From Eleusine coracana subsp. coracana (taxonomy: Eukaryota; Streptophyta; Magnoliopsida; Poales; Poaceae): a stretch of DNA of 64,000 nucleotides. The notes under the pieces are model-generated. The model was not told the origin of the DNA. It ran no database searches and saw nothing but the letters and a program-made list of their open reading frames with translations. Numbering within the stretch: position 1 is the first letter of the stretch; each line of letters begins with the position of its first letter. The stretch lies in assembly GCA_032690845.1 (NCBI GenBank), contig CM064434.1, forward strand, positions 10,232,108 through 10,296,107. The letters run 5' to 3'. A program made the translations under genes and the position numbers. Positions 10,666 through 21,029 of the stretch are shown piece after piece.

Positions 10666-11759
10666 GAAGCAAAGCCTAGTGAAGTCATCCTTCCTATTGA
10701 CTCGTGCCTTTTCAACCTCTCCTCCGAGCTTGTAAGGCCATCGCTTGATGTGAGGTCAACATCGCTCAAGGCGGCAACGCAGGCGCGTGCAATGGCCTTG
10801 GCGAACTTTTTGGAGTTCTTGCCCTTCTTGTAGAAGCGGTTCTTCTTCTGCTTGAAGTCTTCAGTGTTGTTGTCGTGATACCCGACCATGTTCTTCTTCT
10901 TGGGACAGTCAGCAATAAAGTGTTCCGGGTCACCGCCCTCGAAGCAGGTTCTTGAACCACCTCCTCTTCTCTCCTTCCGGTTGTTGTAGAACCTCCTGAA
11001 CTTCCTTGTGAGCAAGGACAACTCCTCATCAGGAATGCACTCCATCTGTTCATCGGAAGCTGCAACAAGAGAAGACAAAGCAAACTCCAAGGAAGACTTG
11101 TCAAGTGAGGGGTTAGTTCCATAAGAAGCACAACTGTGATCACCCTTCTGAGAGCTAGAAAGCAAAGCCATGCTAGAAGCAGGAATAGCACGATTAGGAC
11201 AAGATTTCCTAGACAGTTCATGAGATTTTAGCTTGCTATACAGTTTCTCATAGTTCAAGGTAACATTTTCATCAAGTGAGTATAGCGGTTGCTTAGCTCT
11301 ATCATTGTCACTGTACACAAGGTTATCACAAGCCCGCAAGTTGCACACAATTACCTCGAACCTACGAAAGGTGTCATCTAGTGATTCGCCAGGTTTTTGT
11401 GCAAAGATTTGGTACTGTCTATTGTAAGAATCCTTACACATAGACTTGACTTGATTGGTACCCTCATGGTATGTGCAAAGCTTAACCCAAATAGCATGAG
11501 TAGTGGCAAGGTGTGCAGCGTGATCATGTTCACTTCTACCAAGTGCAGAGAGCAGAATGTTGATAGCTTTTGAGTTGTGTTCATACCTATTCAACTCATT
11601 TGTAGAAGCGGTGTTGAGGTCGGCAGGTATGTTGTATTCTTGCTCGATGATGTCCTAGATAGCACGTCCTTGACTCAGGAGATTAGCCTTGGTCCGCGAC
11701 TTTCACTAGGGGAAGTCCTCTCCATCAAACATCCAGAGCTTGACTGCACGCCTCTCCAT
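10656..11759 (-). pseudogene. gag: Copia A gag N-terminal part
   Basis: The probable start is the ATG at 11759, 50 bp past the PBS. A stop codon follows within 20 codons (11705-11707), then the frame 11594-10656 continues. It carries the gag-like stretch with HAIWVKLCTYHEGTNQVK and GESLDDTFRRFEVIVCNLRA, typical of the copia gag domain, and a CCHC knuckle at about residue 220. There the second Cys is Gly (CFEGGDPEHFIADC), so that zinc site is broken. The frame then shifts into 10665-9334. Confidence 0.8.
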
Positions 11760-11807
11760 GTAGCCTTCGGATCACAAAGCCGATGAACATCAACTAGTGA
11801 TCAAACT

Positions 11808-11820
11808 GGCTCTGATACCA
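11808..11820 (-). other. Copia A primer binding site
   Basis: On the minus strand the site reads TGGTATCAGAGCC, complementary to the 3' end of plant initiator tRNA-Met, two bases from the LTR edge at 11823. This fixes the element's orientation and the 5' LTR. Confidence 0.9.
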
Positions 11821-13794
11821 ATTGAAGAACCGAGAAGGTGACTAGAGGGGGGTGAATGGGAGTTAATCAAGATTCTCTAAGAGAACTTGGCCTATATCCC
11901 AAAAACAACCCAAGCCAACCTCTGAACCGATCACCAAGGCTACATACACCTACTCATGGTGTACTAGCCTTAGGAGTGATCAAACACAGCAAAGTAACAT
12001 AGCAAAAACAACAAGAAATAGCAAAGACTTGAAATAGTCAAGAGACTCAAAAACCTGATCTTACTGGGCCACCACCGGCAGCGCCGATTAGAGCCATCGG
12101 CAATGCTGGTTGGCCTCATCGGCAGTGTTGGTGAGACCTAAGGCAGTGCCGGTACGGAGTTCTGCACCCCACCGATAGTGCCGGTCCTGGTCGTCGACAG
12201 TGCCAATCGACCCCGACAGTACAACAAAAACATTTGGGATTTTGGCAAATTTTCTCCAAAACTTAATCAAACGAACTCCAAATGATGTGATTTTTGGATC
12301 AGTCAATCCTCAACACATCACGACACTAAACCTAGGAGATCAAGTCAATTGGCTCAAGAAATCATCACGAATTTCAGATCATGTGTCAAGGACACCAAAA
12401 AGGGGAAACTTGAGAAATCCATCAAATTGAAGGTGCTAGAGCTATGGATTCGGTCAAGGACCTATGAAGGATTGTTCTAGCTCATCATAGCAACAAGTTC
12501 CTCAAGAAATCCATCCCTATAACTCATCCAAAACAGAGATAAAAAATTCCCACAAAAATAGCTCCGAAAATAGGGAAAAAGAGAAATTCGGGATTTAGAG
12601 AGAGAGAAAAATCTTGAGCACGAAAATAAATCTCATGTGATGGAAACATCCTTACAAGATCCATAGATACAAGGTTTTTGAATGAAGTCCTAACACAAGG
12701 CTAATGGAAAGAGAGGCACTTCTTCCACTAACCTTACATCTCCTTATATAGGCCTAGGGTCTATTGTCCACATGACCACTCTAACCTTGACCTACATAAC
12801 ACACCCACCTACAACTCATCGCCCGAATGCCATTGAACGCTTCACGTCTTCACTTCATCTCAAAGCATGCTCCGTGATGGTGCCACGTGCACCACCAACC
12901 ACCGCCACCGGTTTTGAGGCCCAAACCGGGAAACCGCCTTGCACGCTTCTCAAAGCGCGACTTCTCAATGTCGATGCGTATCACCTTGTCGCGCGATCCT
13001 GACCACCGGCAAGTCTCTCCCAGTCCTTGCCCATCGGGCCCCCTTGTCACTTGTACCGGCATCCCGTTTGCCTTGACTTGGTCAACACGACGTCTTCATC
13101 ACACCACGGTTTTGAGGCTCAACCGCGAAACCGTCCATGCTTCTCGCCACTCCACGCGTACGGTGTGGATCACCCTTGACTTCACCCGGCATGTAACACC
13201 CTAATTTTTCAAAATTTGGAATATTTTAAAATTTTCTAGAATTAATTAGGTTATTAGTATTTTACTAAGAAAATAAATTATTTTCAAAAGAAATAATCAA
13301 TATTAGGTTATTTTAAAATTATTGATTATTGCATTCATGCTGGTTATATGCATTAGGTTTTTGTGGTATGAAAAAGAATTTAAAATCGATTTGAATTCAA
13401 GTTTATTTTGGTTAAGAAAATAGTAGAGGAAAGGAAAGGAGGAAGAAAGGAAAAAGGGAAAACTCCCTCATCCTTTTTGGGCCAAATTCCCTCTCCCGGC
13501 CCACTCCCCTTTCCCCGCTTCCCTCTCCCTTTTCTGGCTTGGGCCAAATTCGGCACCCAGGCCCACTCCCTCTCCTTCCCTCCCTCCTGGCCTGCTTCTT
13601 CTTGGGCCGAATTCCACCCATCGCGGCCCAGCTCTCCCTCCCCCACTTCCTTCCTCCCGCGCGGCCTGCCAGCCTCCCGCAGCCCAATGTGCGCCCCGCC
13701 CACCCGCGCCCCGGCCTCGCCCCCGCCCCGAACCCTAGCCCCATCACCGCCGCCACCTAGGCGAGCGCGCCCGACCGCCAAGGGGCCCGCGCCC

Positions 13795-13807
13795 CTATAA
13801 ATAGGGG
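13795..13807 (+). promoter_or_regulatory. Solo LTR 1 TATA box
   Basis: CTATAAATAGGGG at the 3' edge of a 350-bp GC-rich block (13450-13800) and before a C-rich leader. The equivalent in element F is CTATTTTTATAGG at 62798-62810, read on the minus strand. Confidence 0.75.
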
Positions 13808-15951
13808 AGGACCCCTTCCCGCGCCGCCTTTCCTTCCTGCTGCCGCGACCCTGCCGCCTCTCGCTCGCCCAGCTCGCCGTCGCCTGAATGTCTCCGGCCG
13901 CCTCCGCGCGTCGTGAGCCCCCCCCCCCGGGTGAGCCCTCTCGCCACGCCGCCCCCGTCGCCCTTCTCCCTGGTCACCCCGCGCCCGCGCAATGCCGCAG
14001 CGAGCTCCGGCCAGACGGCCATGGTCGCCGCCGTCCGTGGTCCACCGTGGACCATGGTCCACGGGGTTGACCCCGGTCTATAGACCCATGGACTTGGTCC
14101 ATGGGATTTTTGGGTTTTAGGTTTAAAAATAAATCTGGTTAATCCTGAATAAAGTTAGTTTTGCACATAGGCCCCTGGATTTTATTTAAATTATATTTCA
14201 AACCTAATTTCATTGCAAAATATATATTTAATTATATTTAGACCCCTAATCTTAATTTTAATTATTTTAGCACTGTATTTTTACATAAAAGCCTCTAGTC
14301 TTTTCCTAAATTATATTTTAGCCCTAAATTTTGTAAAAACACCCCTGTATATATATTTTTAATTATATTTCGATCTTATAATTTTACAAAAACAACCCTG
14401 TACGTTATAGTAATTTTATTTTAGCCCTAAATATTTGTAAGTATTATTTAGGCTAGTCATTTACACCTAGGTCCCTGAACTTATAAATAATTATTTTTCG
14501 GCCCTATAAATTTTACAGTTAAGCCCCTGAAATATCCAAAATTACTTTTTGATCCCTAAATTTTATACAAAATATATTTTCACCAGATATTTTGCAGTTT
14601 AGTCCCTGTACTTTTTATAAATTACTTTTTGGTCTGTAAAATTTTCATAAATTATATTTTATGTGTATGTTTTACAGTTTAGCCCTTATATTTTTCTAAA
14701 ATTACTTTTAGGCCCTTTAACTTATCTGTTTTACATTTTAACTCTTGAAACTTCAAATCTTCATAATTTTTCAACCATAGCTCTGATTTGAGAAATTCTT
14801 TCACCAAAGAATCATAGTGTTTAATATTATCTAGTCGTACTATTTTATAATTCTTTGCTAATTTATTATTTTTAGTCCTAGAACTTTAAACCTTTGTAAC
14901 TTTTTACTCGTAGCTCTGATTGAGGCGATTCTTGCGCTCACGCGATTGTAGCAACACGTACTTTTTCATAGTATTGTTTTCTTTGTTGTTTGTTACTGTG
15001 TGGTGTGTTGTTTCTTAGTTTGTTTATATGCTTGTATTTTCGGTGTGTCGTTGAGTAGGCGAACCGCTGTTAGAGAACTTCCGGGATCTCCATCTTGAAG
15101 ACTTTGAGTAGCAGCAAAGGGAACCAGGCAAGTGTCCTTGATGCATTTTGAACCTATGTTTTATATTCTCTCTATCTCTATGCATGCTTGTTAATATTGA
15201 ATCCCATGTGTCATATCCTGTTCCATATTATTCCTTGTCGCCTGGGTTCTGGTGTAGCTTATTAGTATGGGTACGTCATGCTCAGTTTGCTATGTCGGGA
15301 ATGGAAGTGTCTATTGTTAATCTTGACTAATGATTCACTTTAACATAATGATCATGAGGGATGGGTAATCGTTCATAGCAACATGGAACCTAGGTGATCC
15401 AAGCAGGAGGATGGCAAGGATGGTGCGGGTATGCACATGTACTCGGTATAGTACTGTGGGATTGTGGTGGTACCTGCTTGGGATCACAAGAGTAGTTTGT
15501 GGAGCAGCCACCCAGGAAAACAGCGCAAAGCACAGGGCTGATATGGGTAGGCTTGGTTTAGTATCGAGATGTCTTCCCAGTTTCATGAGCAGTTGAGGAA
15601 GGAGGACGGGACGGTTTAATCTCGGACTCAGGTGATGGACAGTTTACTCCTAGCCACGACGGCAGAGGGGGCTTCTGTAGGAACGATTTAATTCCGCAGC
15701 GGTGAAACCTTAGCGTGGATTGTTTGCATGCTGGGAAGCGCTCTGAACGACCTTGTGGTGATCTCTTGGCCTCACACCTATGGTAGTGTGATTTGGGCAA
15801 CATGGAGACTCTCTAGTCACTGCATAGTGATGAAATCACCAACCTGTGGGTAAAGTTGTGCAACCTCTGCAGAGTGTCAAACTGTTATAACAGCTGTGCT
15901 CACGGTCATGAGCGGCCTGGATCCTCACACATTTAGGATGGTGGTTTATGG

Positions 15952-16215
15952 GTGGACTTGGTGGGTAGCCAAGTTTGGTTTGGGCGGTGTAACCCTTGGT
16001 TTGCTACAGGCGGTGTAACCTGTAGTGTGGATTCATATGGGCGGTTTAACCCATGGTTTGCTACAGGCGGTGTAACCTGTAGTGTGGTTTCTTATGGGCG
16101 GTTTAACCCATGGTTTGCTACAGGCGGTGTAACCTGTAGTGTGGTTTCCTATGGGCGGTTTAACCCATGGTTGGTTACAGGTGGTTTAACCTGTAGCGTT
16201 GGACAGATGAGATAA
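15952..16215 (+). repeat. 57-bp tandem repeats with two hairpins each, in solo LTR 1
   Basis: GCGGTTTAACC recurs at 16041, 16098 and 16155, giving a 57-bp period and about three and a half units. Each unit has two inverted repeats, ATGGG-8-CCCAT and CTACAGG-8-CCTGTAG. Because 57 is a multiple of three, the array stays open as a 19-residue periodic frame. I see no reason to think that frame is translated. The same type of hairpin with other stems occurs at 52058-52200 and 60865-60985. Confidence 0.85.
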
Positions 16216-16401
16216 CTAGTGGGAACTTTTCACCTAGTAAATAGGATGGCTTTTCTACTAGTTGTAGGTGCTCATTTATGCAAATGAACCATTGTGTTAG
16301 CCTTTCTTTTATTAAGCTTGCATGTCATATTTTCCCCCACTTGCTGAGTACGGCATGTGCTCACCCTTGCTATTTCCCTTTGTTGTTGTACTATAAACTG
16401 C

Positions 16402-16449
16402 TGCTCAGAAGGTGGAGATATGGACTACATTGATGAAGACTACTACTAG
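16402..16449 (+). CDS. Conserved micro-ORF in solo LTR 1 (MDYIDEDYY)
   Basis: ATG at 16420 and TAG at 16447-16449 encode MDYIDEDYY. The same phase is open upstream, giving CSEGGD before the Met. Equivalent frames at the same place in two other long LTRs read MDYVDEDYYD (52410-52442) and MDCVDEDYY plus three residues (60659-60621). Base changes between copies are mostly synonymous. It could be the conserved end of a longer reading frame rather than a free peptide. Function unknown. Confidence 0.5.
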   Translation, partial: CSEGGDMDYIDEDYY

Positions 16450-16963
16450 GCGTGCGTGCCCCCGGTCGATTGCCTGTGGTGTTATGGTGTCTTCCGCTGC
16501 TATTTAGTTTGAGAGTCGATTTAGTCTTCAAAGACAGTTATTTATGTAATAATGGTATGCTTTATTAATGACATTGGTTATACTGTTATTCACTTTACTG
16601 TCGATATGTGTGAAACTTGTTCCTGGGCACACATATGATAAGCACTTGGTTTTGTCCTTAAAACCGGGTGTGACTCGGCATCACGATTGTCCCGACCCAA
16701 GTCCCCTACTTGTGCCCGATCCTCTCGCCGTTGACCGCCAAGTCGACTCCAGTGACCTACATATCATGAGACAAGAAAACACATTTCTCAACTCCTACAA
16801 TATCACCAATACCTCCACCAACTCCGGTTAGTCGAAACCATAATCATGCACACACATATGCAATCCCCGGATTCCCGCATTTCAACTCAAACATCAAATC
16901 CGCTCAAGTCAATTACTCATCACATATATTGCAAACCATGGCACATATCCACATGGTTTCTCA

Positions 16964-18423
16964 GTGGTCTTCGAGGAGAATTTTACCGCCGGGCTGCGCC
17001 TTCCTTACTCGTCTTTTGTGGGAGAAGTGTTGGATAGGTTTCATGTGCAGCTGCATCATGTGAGCCCCAGTGGCATAGTGATGGTTAGCAAGTTTGCTTG
17101 GGGGATGCTAAGCTATCAAGGGAAACCTGATATCAAAGTATTTTGTAAGTACTATTGTGCTCACTATCAGCCGAAGCTCATCAAGATCAAATGTGTAACA
17201 CATGAAGCTGAATTCGGATGCATTACTTTCGTGCCTCATGTTCGAGGAAGCGATTAGTTTGTTAAGTGCAGCCGGAACCGTTGGGGCGACAAGTGGCACG
17301 AAAGTTGGCTGTATGTTAGGGTTCCCTCGGAGAATGTAATTACAGATGGAAAAGATGCTGAAATCTTTCCTTTAGCCTCTCAACTTGTCTCCTGCAGGCC
17401 CCGATCCGTGGATGGGCGAGTGCCCCGGGGTTGTAAGAATGACTCTGTCTTTCGCGTCGCCACTTATAACTCTAGTGGCCATGACCTTGTGGAAGAATTC
17501 ATTGCTGCTAAGAAGTGGCCTTTGAGCAAGAGTTGCAAGATACAGGCTTCACTGAAAAGAGGATTCCCTCGAGGCCTGAAATTAAGGTTCCCTTTCCCGA
17601 ACTCTCCATGGACAAGCGAGGCTTTGATAATGATTCCTCTTTGGAATTTTTAGTTGCCGCTGGTGAATCAATGGTGGGTCCATATACTCGTGAGGAGGAC
17701 AAACACACACGCGAGAGGACTTTGCACAATGGTCGACTCAACCGCGTGCTGAGCTTGGCTGATATTGCTTATCCCGATCGAGTGGCACCTGGTCCTCGTG
17801 CTAGACGGAACAGGGCTCCTGGCAATGTTGGCTCCGAAGCTATCATAACGAAGAGGAGCAAAAAAGGCAAAGCCCCTACCCCGGTCCATGTCCAGAGCAA
17901 GGCCCCCAACAGAAAAAGGGAAGAAACCTCTGTGGTAGAACCCTCGAAGCACGCTAATGTCACCGTGCCTCATCGCGATTCTTCAGGGTCCTCGGCTCTG
18001 GGTTTTCACGCCGTAGGGACCCTGGTAACGGCCGGAGCCATGACAGATGCCTTTGGTAGTGATGATTATGGGGAAAGAGGTGCTAATGTGGTTGCGGTTT
18101 CTTCTCTTGTTGCAAAGAGTGCCGACGCTGTGCTTCACCCTTCGAGCCCCCGACCTGCGGTCTTGAAAGACCACTGTGCTGACGCAGATATTGCTAACAC
18201 CCTGGTTGGGCTGAAGGAGCGGGTCGCTGCTCGGGCCGAAGTGGGAGCTTCTTCGAAGCGCTTTACTCTGGAGGGTGCTGGCCGAGGGTCCGTGGGTGTG
18301 GGGTCATTGTTTTCTACAAGGGCTAAAGACTTTGCCAACCCCGCGGCGTGGGCTGAACTGTGCTCTGATCCGGACGACCTAATTGCCTCTGGGGTTGAAG
18401 AGTTTGAGACCCAAGATTTATGA
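16964..18423 (+). pseudogene. Element A antisense gene, middle part with gypsy-type transposon domain
   Basis: After copia A the plus-strand gene resumes. 16964-17257 (reading FVPHVRGSD at its end) resembles the plant domain of unknown function called 'putative gypsy type transposon' (PF04195), with LRLPYSSFVGEVLDRFHVQ and FAWGMLSYQG segments. A stop follows at 17257, then a same-gene frame at 17267-17560 with WGDKWHESWLYV and a shift into 17515-18423. That last part is a 302-residue Ser/Lys/Arg-rich linker with a possible KRSKKGK nuclear-type basic patch. Stops and shifts show it is dead. It is the counterpart of 42906-44365 in element C. Confidence 0.65.
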
Positions 18424-18529
18424 GTTAATCTTGCTCATATCTAGAGACACATAAGGCAATTCTTGCTTCTTTTTTACTTTAATTGTGGCAGCTCTTCTTT
18501 CTGATTTTTTATTTTTCTTTTTTTTCCAG

Positions 18530-19076
18530 GCCTACACGTTTGCACGCGTTGCTACTGAACAATCCAATCAGGAATTTGCATCTCTTAAAGAGTGAAAGAT
18601 TCATACGTGACGGAGAATGCCACGTTGAAGGAAAATGTTGTCTCTCTTAAGGAAGCAAAAGATCAGGCTGACCTCGCTGCGGCTCAGGCTAAGAACAAGA
18701 TCGAAACCTTGCGGGCTGAGGTGGCTAAGTTGAAAGAGAGTGCAGCTCGCCTCGAAGCTGCCGAGGCTAAAGTCGCATCTCTTACAGAAGAAAACAAAGC
18801 TTTAATCCACGCTGCTTCCACTCGCAACTATGGCTTGGTGGCTTAGGCAATGGCTGCTCATTACGGGTATCACAAGGCATTAGGCTATGTCAGCGCGGAG
18901 CCTATATCTTTAACTGATGGGTCAGCGGTTACCAAAGAGTCTTTCTTTAAGTGGCTAGAGGCTGAGTTCGCCGCACTCCCTGGGGTCATGGATAAGCGCA
19001 GCAACTTTGGCTCCCTTCATACTGTGGAGGCTGCCTTCGGACTGCTGGAACATAAAGGCTGTGATCATTTTTAGGA
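18530..19076 (+). pseudogene. Element A antisense gene, coiled-coil exons
   Basis: A strong acceptor (polypyrimidine run then TTTTTTCCAG) ends at 18529. The exon starts GCCTACACG, hits a stop after LKE at 18593-18595 through an apparent one-base loss, and continues as a heptad-rich coiled coil (about 18592-18846, Ala/Glu/Lys/Leu). An in-frame TAG at 18843-18845 precedes the next block, 18850-19073. The layout, transposon-like domain then linker then coiled coil, is the same as in element C. Confidence 0.6.
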
Positions 19077-19424
19077 CATAGGCTAGCGAGACTTTCCAAT
19101 CGGGGCCGACGCTCGAGATAACTTGTCAAGCGATGCTTCTGCTACTGCGAAGCAACATGCTATCAGGTTCTGGTGTGATCATGGATGTGAGGCTGCTCGG
19201 CTGGTCACGATTGAGAGGCTTGCTGAGGTGTGCAACTTCTTTTTAATTAATTACTTTTGTTTGATTTGGAGGCTACGAAGGTGATTATTCGTTTGTTCAC
19301 GTGTCTAGGCTCACAAGGCTGCTCAAGCTGTTGTGTCCACTCTAGCGGATGATGAAACTTCAACTCAAGAGAAGGCGGGGGGCAGTAGCACGTGATCCCT
19401 TCACGAGGTTTAGAGTCTGGCCTG

Positions 19425-20654
19425 GTTTGATACCTTCTTTTTGGGTGATATTTCTGAGCTGAAAGTGGGAAGGCTGATTTTGTAATAGGCAGTTTTTCTA
19501 CAAAATTATTTTAATGCGTGCTTTTTGACCTGCGCAGGTGCCTGATGAGCTGCCTACGCAGGGTGTTGAAGATACTTCTTCAAGTGAATGTTATATGATG
19601 CGTATTCTTGGTTATTTGGACGACTCTTGCTTTCAAATGTGATTGGTGAATGCAATGCGGTTATTACTGTTACGAGCTTTGAAGCCAGCTTGAGCGGCTT
19701 TGAGGCGATGGACATAGCTGATGCTGCTGAAGAGGTGCAAAGTCGGGATCGGTCCGATGCTCGAGTAGGGGGCATCGTTGTGTTGGACGCTGGCGTGGTG
19801 TGAGTAGGGGATTATTCTCATTTGTTCGCGCGCCAATCCTGATCTTCGGGGTCAGTTAAGGGGCGCCGCCATACCGATTCTTGTTCAAGTGGTCAGCGTA
19901 ACCCTCAGGACATTGGTTTGGGTGTCACGTGAGACCCTCCCGAGAGTAGTTGTTTGTCTGTCCCTCGCAAACTGTGTGTTTCCAAATCCTTGTCTTTATG
20001 TGGCGAGGGTTTAGCCGTACCGCGAGTTGCGCCACAGGTGTTTGATACCTTCTTTTTGGGTGATATTTCTGAGCTGAAAGTGGGAAGGCTGATTTTGTAA
20101 TAGGCAGTTTTTCTACAAAATTATTTTAATGCGTGCTTTTTGACCTGCGCAGGTGCCTGATGAGCTGCCTACGCAGGGTGTTGAAGATACTTCTTCAAGT
20201 GAATGTTATATGATGCGTATTCTTGGTTATTTGGACGACTCTTGCTTTCAAATGTGATTGGTGAATGCAATGCGGTTATTACTGTTACGAGCTTTGAAGC
20301 CAGCTTGAGCGGCTTTGAGGCGATGGACATAGCTGATGCTGCTGAAGAGGTGCAAAGTCGGGATCGGTCCGATGCTCGAGTAGGGGGCATCGTTGTGTTG
20401 GACGCTGGCGTGGTGTGAGTAGGGGATTATTCTCATTTGTTCGGGCGCCAATCCTGATCTTCGGGGTCAGTTAAGGGGCGCCGCCATACCGATTCTTGTT
20501 CAAGTGGTCAGCGTAACCCTCAGGACATTGGTTTGGGTGTCACGTGAGACCCTCCCGAGAGTAGTTGTTTGTCTGTCCCTCACAAACTGTGTGTTTCCAA
20601 ATCCTTGTCTTTATGTGGCGAGGGTTTAGCCGTACCGCGAGTTGCGCCACAGGC
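19425..20654 (+). repeat. 615-bp perfect-length tandem duplication
   Basis: 19425-20039 and 20040-20654 are two head-to-tail copies, offset exactly 615 bp. Only a handful of substitutions are visible by eye (for example CGCGCGCC versus CGGGCGCC near 19830/20445, CTCGCAAAC versus CTCACAAAC near 19967/20582). Each copy includes an acceptor-like CCTGCGCAGGTGCC and part of the antisense gene's 3' exons. It arose well after insertion of element A, whose other parts are far more decayed. Confidence 0.95.
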
Positions 20655-20907
20655 TGAGGCTGTACCCGATGTTTTTCTGCCTTGGGTTGGACGGCCTCGG
20701 CATGCCGTGGCTAAACGGTCTATTAGTGATGTGCTGAATACTAGATGGGGCGAATTTCTATCGAAGACTCGGTGCAAAACAGCGGAGGGTTCCGGTGTTG
20801 CCAGGATCAGAAATCTAGGAAGTGACTTGGGCCCTCCTCCACCCAGCTACAGTGTAGATGAGTTGTATGTTTTGTTTCCCCAGCTTTTAGCGTCTGGGTT
20901 GTTGTAA
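20655..20907 (+). pseudogene. Element A antisense gene, 3' exon
   Basis: The frame runs in from the second duplication copy and ends at the TAA at 20905-20907. It contains RHAVAKRSISDVLNTRW and a Pro-rich LGPPPPSYSVDELYVLFP end. No recognised domain. It faces the integrase end at 22265 across a 1.35-kb convergent gap. Confidence 0.45.
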
Positions 20908-21029
20908 AGAAGGAACCTGTGGATTATGATTTCTGAGTGTATGGATCTATTATCATGATTGTGAGGAACTTATGAATTATCTTCTCGCCGGCCTTTTGCT
21001 TTGTTTAAGCTATGAACAAACCTGTTAGT

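Larger units (their letters stand above)
13192..16675 (+). mobile_element. Solo LTR 1 of a Tekay/Del-type gypsy element
   Basis: 3,484 bp, starting TGTAACACCCTAA and ending ACCGGGTGTGACT (last base mutated from CA). It is flanked by a perfect 5-bp repeat CGGCA at 13187-13191 and 16676-16680. No internal region is present, so it is a solo LTR left by LTR-LTR recombination. Its 3' half is homologous to 51480-52658 and, inverted, to 60474-61500. It has a GC-rich promoter part, an AT-rich middle (14100-14900) and a hairpin run near the end. Confidence 0.92.
4001..16963 (-). mobile_element. SIRE/Maximus-like Ty1/copia element A
   Basis: LTRs start with TGAAGRACCGAGAAGG and end in GTTTCTCA: 4001-4777 (3') and 11823-16963 (5', enlarged by a solo LTR insertion). 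The PBS at 11808-11820 is the reverse complement of TGGTATCAGAGCC (initiator tRNA-Met type). The PPT lies at 4778-4794. Flanking repeats are ATGGT (3996-4000) and GTGGT (16964-16968), with one mismatch. The order gag, protease, integrase, RT, RNase H is diagnostic of Ty1/copia. The coiled-coil-rich gag region and the 1.3-kb spacer after RNase H fit the SIRE/Maximus group. It interrupts the antisense gene of element A, in the opposite orientation. Confidence 0.9.
11823..16963 (-). repeat. Copia A 5' LTR, split by a solo LTR
   Basis: The LTR proper is 11823-13191 plus 16681-16963; 13192-16680 is a solo LTR and its target repeat. A TATA-like TTATATAGG (minus strand, 12744-12752) marks the promoter. 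CGGCAGTGCCGGT-like motifs at 12071-12212 lie downstream of it. Two ~36-bp copies of a CGGTTTTGAGGC...GAAACCG block at about 12908 and 13107 lie upstream, in U3. Confidence 0.88.

Noticed and set aside
11808..11820. tRNA-like string GGCTCTGATACCA
   Set aside because: It is a retrotransposon primer binding site next to an LTR, not a tRNA gene; no cloverleaf around it. Same for 58455-58467.
13380..13800. Long open frames on both strands in a GC-rich block
   Set aside because: GC-rich DNA is stop-poor. The block is the U3/promoter part of solo LTR 1, ends in a TATA box, and the products are low-complexity Pro/Arg/Gly. No domain.
13757..14070. Frames around the GGTCCACGGTGGACC sequence
   Set aside because: LTR leader; the related text is found in element F LTR near 62400. 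No start context or domain.
15952..16215. Repeat protein with a 19-residue period
   Set aside because: The frame is open only because the DNA repeat length is a multiple of three. The DNA hairpins explain the conservation better, and the other two LTRs do not keep the frame.
4001..16963. A host gene inside the antisense-gene region split by a large intron
   Set aside because: The 'intron' is copia A, with LTRs, PBS, PPT and a target repeat; splice borders at the junctions are absent.
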